NCBI GenBank assembly: GCA_905236195.1
Contig: CAJOOX010000034.1
Location: 1 to 6,724 of the forward strand
Origin: an uncultured Bacteroidales bacterium
GTDB taxonomy: Bacteria; Bacteroidota; Bacteroidia; Bacteroidales; UBA3663
Direction of reading: 5' to 3'
DNA length: 6,724 nt
Numbering within the stretch: position 1 is the stretch's first letter; the number at the start of each line of letters is the position of its first letter. Position numbers and translations under genes: made by a program. The notes beneath the pieces were generated by a model that had not been told where the DNA came from, ran no database searches, and was given only the letters and a program-made list of their open reading frames with translations. Below are positions 1 through 3,455 of the stretch, piece by piece.

Positions 1-839
1 CTTTTTTCTTTATTTTTTTGTTTTTTTATTTTGTCTGTATAAATTTCACGCGCGCACGTAGTTGGAGAAGTTTCGGAGGCATTTGAGAGGAGCTTCGGAC
101 GCACTTCGGATGCATTTTCTGTCGTTTTGACTGTTTTTCGGGCAATTTGCGGGCGAATTTCCGCGTCGTTGATTGGGGCCGGATTGGGGCCTTCCTCCGG
201 CACGTCGGTGAACAGTTCCCAGTCATAGCGGACGAAGTCGCCGCTGCAGTTGAAGAAGCCGGATTCCAGCACGAGTTCACGCAGCAGGCCTACGGAGATA
301 TTGCGGGTGTTGAGACCGAAGATCAGATCGTCCACACGCATGGGGTGATAACGGTCTGCGGCGAGACGCTCCATCATGCAGATGACGGAGTAGCACAGCG
401 CCTCGGGGCTCACGTGGTCGTGCATGATCCAGGGCTGGAGTCGCGGGTCATTCTCCAGACCTTCGGGCACCATGACAAAGGGACGGGGCCTGACCTTGCA
501 TTTCACATAACACATCCGGGCATCGCTCCAGGTTTCACGCTCGTGCTCCCGGAACTGATCCCAGTTGTAACTGACGAAGCCGTTTTCGTACATGAAGAAG
601 CCGCTTTTCATCACCAGATCCTTCAGCATCAGATATGGCAGGTTCTTGTTGCTGAGTCCCCACAGCAGCTTCGAGATGTGGAGCGGCTCACTCTTCTTGC
701 GGCCCATACGGCCCAGCATCCGGACGACAGCGAAGCACACCGCCCGGGGATTGATGCGCGGACGTGTCAGCCAGGGCTCCAGGGAGTCCTCATATTCCAG
801 ACACGTAGGCACCATAATAAATGGTTTTGTTTCGGACAT
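1..839 (-). CDS. Unrecognised two-module repeat protein, C-terminus cut by window edge
   Basis: The frame is open for 279 codons from ATG (839-837) to the left edge, so the stop lies outside the window. The start is fixed by an in-frame TGA at 867-869 and a promoter upstream. The product begins MSETKPFIMV and holds two ungapped 92-residue copies of one module, residues 5-96 and 119-210, about 36% identical by my count (33/92). Shared positions include PF.MVP, PW, P.A.C, GL, L..LV, SGFF and FV.Y.W..F. A polar linker (about 212-265) with two NASE motifs 11 residues apart follows, then a Lys-rich segment (KIKKQKNKEK). There is no signal peptide or obvious membrane segment, so it is probably cytosolic. 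The module pattern and the linker with Lys-rich tail recall Bacteroidetes DUF4373/Lin1244-type proteins with a winged-helix-like N-terminal domain and a possible phage replication role. That is inference only. I am confident it is a gene, not of its function. Confidence 0.85.
   Translation of the reverse strand, partial: MSETKPFIMVPTCLEYEDSLEPWLTRPRINPRAVCFAVVRMLGRMGRKKSEPLHISKLLWGLSNKNLPYLMLKDLVMKSGFFMYENGFVSYNWDQFREHERETWSDARMCYVKCKVRPRPFVMVPEGLENDPRLQPWIMHDHVSPEALCYSVICMMERLAADRYHPMRVDDLIFGLNTRNISVGLLRELVLESGFFNCSGDFVRYDWELFTDVPEEGPNPAPINDAEIRPQIARKTVKTTENASEVRPKLLSNASETSPTTCAREIYTDKIKKQKNKEK
71..118 (-). repeat. Short TCCGAA-containing repeats coding the linker
   Basis: On the plus strand, three related copies occur at 71-85, 93-103 and 104-118, each with core TTCGGA; the outer two share TTCGGANGCATTT. 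Read on the minus strand, the outer two lie 33 bases apart and in frame. They encode NASE at residues 242-245 and 253-256, so the linker carries an 11-residue periodicity. This looks like local slippage expansion in an unconstrained linker. Confidence 0.6.
210..485 (-). repeat. Module copy B of the tandem protein repeat (residues 119-210)
   Basis: Second copy of the 92-residue module. It starts RPFVMVP and ends FVRYDWELF. The period between copies is 114 residues. The copies have diverged to roughly one third identity at protein level, so the duplication is old or the two copies have specialised. The polar linker and Lys-rich tail begin directly after this copy. Confidence 0.85.
552..827 (-). 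repeat. Module copy A of the tandem protein repeat (residues 5-96)
   Basis: First copy of the 92-residue module in the minus-strand gene. It starts KPFIMVP and ends FVSYNWDQF. It aligns without gaps to copy B; conserved aromatic and Gly positions (PW near module position 18, GL at 57, SGFF at 75) suggest a folded domain, not a low-complexity repeat. A 22-residue spacer rich in charged residues separates it from copy B. Confidence 0.85.
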
Positions 840-913
840 ACTTTTTAATGTTACTGTAAGGTTTTTTCAAGGGGAATGAGAGCACCCGGAAAACATACGG
901 TTTGGCGAGGTGA

Positions 914-932
914 TTATTTCCTTTGGAAATAA
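914..932. promoter_or_regulatory. Perfect palindrome / hairpin in the minus-strand leader
   Basis: TTATTTCC, a TTT loop, and GGAAATAA form an 8-bp perfect inverted repeat. It lies about 16-34 bases downstream of the predicted start of the minus-strand transcript, so it would form a hairpin near the 5' end of that mRNA or serve as a downstream operator. On the plus strand it is followed by C and five Ts, but no plus-strand gene lies upstream, so a terminator role is less likely. Confidence 0.5.
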
Positions 933-953
933 CTTTTTATGATTTTAACGCTG

Positions 954-985
954 CAAAGTTACGAAATTTTTCCGATATTTCCAAA
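954..985 (-). promoter_or_regulatory. Bacteroidetes-type promoter for the minus-strand repeat-protein gene
   Basis: Read on the minus strand, TTTG (985-982), a 20-base spacer and TAACTTTG (961-954) match the Bacteroidetes primary sigma consensus TTTG / TAnnTTTG in both sequence and approximate spacing. Transcription would start near 948, giving a leader of about 109 bases. It is the best-formed promoter in the window. The leader has no clear Shine-Dalgarno site; bases just before the ATG read CATTAAAAAGT. Confidence 0.75.
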
Positions 986-1127
986 TTTTTTCACCACTTT
1001 TTTTCAAGTTTTTTCATATTCCTTTCTCTTTGGCCGAAAATACCCTCTCATACCCCTGAAAAAAGGGTTAGGCTGTTCCCTAAACCGGCGGATTTCTGAG
1101 TAATGTGGGACAGTAGTTTGAAAAAAT

Positions 1128-1147
1128 CGGATAAAACCGGATGAAAT
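1128..1147. repeat. Tandem 10-bp direct repeat upstream of the ATPase promoter
   Basis: CGGATAAAAC (1128-1137) is followed directly by CGGATGAAAT (1138-1147), seven of ten bases matching, with a third CG starting at 1148. The period is one helical turn and the copies lie about 35-55 bases upstream of the -7 box, where an activator could bind. It is short enough to be chance. Confidence 0.35.
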
Positions 1148-1176
1148 CGCAACTTTGCGACTGAGTTGCAAAAGTT
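1147..1176. promoter_or_regulatory. Nested inverted repeats at the ATPase promoter, candidate operator
   Basis: Three overlapping dyads fall where the -33 region should be. GCAACT (1149-1154) and AGTTGC (1164-1169) are perfect 6-bp arms with a 9-base spacer. TCGCA (1147-1151) and TGCGA (1156-1160) are perfect 5-bp arms. AACTTTGC (1151-1158) and GCAAAAGTT (1168-1176) match except for one extra A. The place, directly upstream of the -7 box of a metal-efflux gene, suits a metal-responsive regulator. No regulator gene is adjacent, so this is inference. Confidence 0.4.
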
Positions 1177-1182
1177 TTGGCG

Positions 1183-1190
1183 TATCTTTG
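1183..1190 (+). promoter_or_regulatory. -7 box of the metal-efflux ATPase gene
   Basis: TATCTTTG matches the Bacteroidetes -7 consensus TAnnTTTG. A TTTG at the usual distance upstream is missing; the nearest TTG-type candidates (1154-1157 and 1166-1168) are too far or too near. A weak -33 would be consistent with a promoter that needs an activator. Transcription would start near 1197, leaving a leader of about 20 bases. Confidence 0.6.
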
Positions 1191-1217
1191 CAGCCGGAAA
1201 CAATAAAATTATGCGTT

Positions 1218-3254
1218 ATGGAAAAAGAACAAAAGATCAAGGCGGGCCGCATCGCGGCGGCAGCTGTGCTGCTGGCCGGTGCCGTGGCGATTGAGAAAGG
1301 GGCGGCGCCGCCGCTCTGGCAACTGCTGATAGTCTATCTGGTGCCCTACCTCGTGGCGGGATACGATGTGATAGGCGAAACGGCAGGGCATCTGTTCAGC
1401 CATCATCATCACCATCATCACGAGGATGAGGGGGAGGACGACTGCGACGAGGAGGCATCGGGCGGACACTGCCACTGCCATCATCACAGCGATGAAGGAA
1501 ACTGGTTCGCCAAGGTGATGGACGAGGACTTCCTGATGACTGTCGCCACGCTGGGGGCCCTGACCATCGGTTTTCTGCCGGGTGCCGAGGCCCAGTTTGC
1601 CGAGGCGGTGGCAGTGATGCTGTTCTTCCAGTTGGGCGAACTGTTTGAGGACATCGCCGAGGACCATAGCCGCAAGAGCATTTCGCAACTGATGGACATC
1701 CGTCCCGACACGGCTCACCTTGTGTTCCGCGGAACGGAAACGGCGGGCAACAGGACAGATACCCTGCAAGACATTGCGGCCGGGGAGATTCAACCGGGGG
1801 ATATCATCCTGGTGAAACCGGGAGAGAAAGTGCCGGCCGACGGCATGGTGACCTCCGGCGAATCGAGTCTCGACACGGTGGCTCTGACGGGCGAAAGTCG
1901 GCCCCGCAAGATTCATGAGGGTGACGACATCCTGTCGGGCTGTGTGAACCTGAGCGGCGCGGTCTATGTGAAAGTGACCAAACCGTTCGGTGAAAGTACG
2001 GCCTCGAAGGTGCTCGACCTGGTGGAACATGCTGCAGCAAACAAATCGAAGAGCGAGCATTTTATAACTAAGTTCGCACGCGTATATACTCCCATCGTCG
2101 CGGGTCTGGCCCTGCTGGTGGCTGTGGCTCCTCCCCTGCTGACGGGAGGCGGGTGGAGCTTATGGCTCTACCGCGCACTGACCTTCCTGGTGGTTTCATG
2201 TCCGTGCGCCCTGGTTATCTCGGTGCCCCTCACCTTCTTCGGCGGCATCGGCGGCGCATCGCGTCAGGGTATTCTGATCAAGGGCTCCAACTATATCGAG
2301 ACGCTGTCGAGGGTCAAAACCATCGCCTTCGACAAAACAGGCACGATGACGCACGGGGTGTTTGAAGTAACGGCCGTGCACGACGACGCATGTCACGAAA
2401 CGGGAGACCGCGACCGCACGCTGCTGCATCTGGCTGCCCATGCGGAGCGTTATTCGACACACCCGATAGCCAACAGTCTGCGACAAGCCTGGCCAGACGA
2501 ACAGGACGGCTGCGAAGTAGCCGACGTGGAGGAAATAGCGGGCAAGGGTGTCTGCGCCCGTGTGAACGGCCGCAAGGTGTGCGTGGGCAACAGCGGGCTG
2601 ATGGAATCGCTGGGCGCACACTGGCAGTCCTGCCGCGAGCGGGGAACCATTGTCCATGTAGCGGTGGAGGGAGAATACGCCGGACACATCGTGGTGGCCG
2701 ACAAGTTGAAGGACGACGCTGCCGAAGCCGTCCGCAGCCTCCGCCGGGAGGGTGTGGAACGGCTGGTGATGCTGACGGGCGACAAAGAGGAAGTGGCAGC
2801 CGACATCGCCCGAAAGGCGGGCATCACCGAATACCGGGCGGAACTGCTGCCGGCCGACAAGGTCGCCCTGGTGGAGGAGCTGCTGGCTGAACGGAAAGAG
2901 GGGGAGGCTGTGGCCTTTGTGGGCGACGGTATCAACGACGCCCCGGTACTGGCCCGCGCGGACATAGGCATTGCGATGGGAGCCCTGGGCAGCGATGCTG
3001 CCATCGAGGCGGCCGACGTGGTGCTGATGGACGACCAACCCTCGAAGATAGCGGCTGCTATCCGTGGGGCACGCCGCACGATGCGTATCGCGCACCAGAA
3101 TATATGGTTCGCCATCGGCATCAAGACGGCTGTGCTGCTGCTCGCCTGCCTGGGACTGGCGACGATGTGGATGGCTGTGTTTGCGGATGTGGGTGTGACG
3201 GTGATTTGCGTCGTCAATGCCAGCCGCACATTGACTATAGAAAAAGGACTGTAG
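1218..3254 (+). CDS. Heavy-metal efflux P1B-type ATPase (Zn2+/Cd2+/Pb2+)
   Basis: A 678-residue inner-membrane pump that uses ATP to export divalent soft metals from the cytosol. In order: two leading helices (about 11-27, 32-50), a His/acidic loop (61-94), helices about 104-120 and 126-143, an actuator domain with TGES (224-227), helices about 290-309 and 316-340 with CPC (328-330), DKTGT with the phosphorylated Asp372, the HP motif of the nucleotide domain (415-416), GxG (442-444), TGD (520-522), GDGIND (569-574) and two final helices. CPC with Lys636 in the next-to-last helix and Asp657 (ADVG) in the last is the P1B-2 signature of the ZntA/CadA group and argues against copper. The usual N-terminal CxxC domain is absent; the His-rich loop may replace it. 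ATG 1218 is preferred because an upstream in-frame TTG (1155) precedes the promoter. The gene is monocistronic, with a terminator after it. I leave the symbol blank because zntA and cadA are both used for this group. Confidence 0.95.
   Translation: MEKEQKIKAGRIAAAAVLLAGAVAIEKGAAPPLWQLLIVYLVPYLVAGYDVIGETAGHLFSHHHHHHHEDEGEDDCDEEASGGHCHCHHHSDEGNWFAKVMDEDFLMTVATLGALTIGFLPGAEAQFAEAVAVMLFFQLGELFEDIAEDHSRKSISQLMDIRPDTAHLVFRGTETAGNRTDTLQDIAAGEIQPGDIILVKPGEKVPADGMVTSGESSLDTVALTGESRPRKIHEGDDILSGCVNLSGAVYVKVTKPFGESTASKVLDLVEHAAANKSKSEHFITKFARVYTPIVAGLALLVAVAPPLLTGGGWSLWLYRALTFLVVSCPCALVISVPLTFFGGIGGASRQGILIKGSNYIETLSRVKTIAFDKTGTMTHGVFEVTAVHDDACHETGDRDRTLLHLAAHAERYSTHPIANSLRQAWPDEQDGCEVADVEEIAGKGVCARVNGRKVCVGNSGLMESLGAHWQSCRERGTIVHVAVEGEYAGHIVVADKLKDDAAEAVRSLRREGVERLVMLTGDKEEVAADIARKAGITEYRAELLPADKVALVEELLAERKEGEAVAFVGDGINDAPVLARADIGIAMGALGSDAAIEAADVVLMDDQPSKIAAAIRGARRTMRIAHQNIWFAIGIKTAVLLLACLGLATMWMAVFADVGVTVICVVNASRTLTIEKGL
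1401..1499 (+). other. His-rich, acidic metal-binding loop of the ATPase
   Basis: Residues 62-68 are seven consecutive His. They are followed by an acidic run (EDEGEDDCDEE) and then HCHCHHH (84-90). The loop joins the second leading helix to the first core helix, so by family topology it faces the cytosol. Its composition fits zinc or cadmium binding, as a sensor or delivery site, in place of the missing N-terminal CxxC domain. The seven His use mixed CAT and CAC codons, and the loop is embedded in the gene, so it is natural and not a cloning tag. Confidence 0.8.
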
Positions 3255-3263
3255 ACTATAGAC
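3233..3263. repeat. Heptad repeat GACTATA overlapping the ATPase stop codon
   Basis: The sequence falls into 7-base units: GACTATA, GAAAAAG, GACTGTA, GACTATA, then GAC. The units overlap the last codons and the TAG stop of the ATPase gene, so the last five residues or so are encoded by the repeat. From memory, similar GACTATA/TTGACAA-type short repeats are scattered in Bacteroidales intergenic regions; I cannot verify that here. Confidence 0.5.
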
Positions 3264-3306
3264 AAATAATTTAACAAAAAAATAATATGTAGAAGAAACC
3301 TCGTTT

Positions 3307-3375
3307 TCTGCTCACTAAATGTATCGATTTGGGAGGATTTCAGGCCCGAAGATACAGAAATGGGCAGATTTTTTT
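3307..3375 (+). terminator. Long composite intrinsic terminator after the ATPase gene
   Basis: An outer stem pairs TCTGCTCA (3307-3314) with TGGGCAGA (3361-3368), eight pairs including one G-U, followed at once by seven Ts (3369-3375). Inside it, TGTATC (3320-3325) pairs with GATACA (3351-3356), and TTTGGG (3328-3333) pairs with CCCGAA (3345-3350), leaving an 11-base loop and a two-base bulge. It begins about 53 bases after the ATPase stop and ends before the leuS -7 box. Its job is therefore most likely to end the ATPase transcript; the T-tract is on one side only, so it acts in the plus direction. Confidence 0.7.
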
Positions 3376-3407
3376 GTGGATGAAGTGATAATGTGGAAAA
3401 AAATCAT

Positions 3408-3415
3408 TAACTTTG
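3408..3415 (+). promoter_or_regulatory. -7 box of the leuS promoter
   Basis: TAACTTTG is a full match to TAnnTTTG and identical to the -7 box of the minus-strand gene. No good TTTG lies 19-21 bases upstream; the nearest is in the terminator T-tract at 3373-3376, too far away. Transcription would start near 3422, giving a leader of about 34 A-rich bases without a clear Shine-Dalgarno site. Confidence 0.6.
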
Positions 3416-3455
3416 CGGCCATATTTATAAAAAGAAGAAACAAAATATAACAACG

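Larger units (their letters stand above)
840..1217. other. Divergent intergenic region, 378 bp, AT-rich
   Basis: No gene is supported here. The left part (840 to about 985) holds the minus-strand leader, a perfect palindrome at 914-932 and the minus-strand promoter. The middle (about 986-1030) is a run of T-rich sequence with repeated TTTTTTC. The stretch 1040-1086 has two weak imperfect hairpins (ACCC/GGGT around 1052-1068, and GGTTAGG/CCTAAACC with a bulge at 1066-1086) that I cannot assign. The right part (1128-1190) holds short direct and inverted repeats and the -7 box of the ATPase gene. Confidence 0.8.

Noticed and set aside
26..280. An 84-codon minus-strand open frame
   Set aside because: It is out of frame with the longer minus-strand gene running from 839 to the edge and covers its second module and linker in a shifted frame; its product is Ser/Lys-rich and featureless.
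147..848. A 233-codon plus-strand open frame over the left-edge region
   Set aside because: It is antisense to the minus-strand gene, whose frame shows an internal domain repeat, conserved aromatics and a matching promoter. The plus-strand product has no family features and no promoter.
867..896. Nine-codon upstream reading frame (MFSGCSHSP) in the minus-strand leader
   Set aside because: It has no recognisable ribosome site and nothing shows it is translated. Its useful role here is that its in-frame TGA rules out a more upstream start for the repeat-protein gene.
1052..1086. Small hairpins as terminators in the divergent region
   Set aside because: Stems are 4-7 bp with mismatches or bulges, no T-tract follows, and no gene reads into this region that would need a terminator.
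1155..1217. TTG-initiated 21-codon N-terminal extension of the ATPase
   Set aside because: The TTG lies upstream of the -7 box at 1183-1190, and the extra residues show no helix or metal-binding motif.
1401..1421. Possible engineered His tag
   Set aside because: The His run lies inside the gene after two membrane helices, uses mixed codons, and is followed by a second natural His/Cys cluster.
3307..3375. T-box or other leader riboswitch for leuS
   Set aside because: The best -7 box for leuS is at 3408-3415, downstream of the hairpin, so the structure would not be in the leuS mRNA. No T-box core motif is visible.
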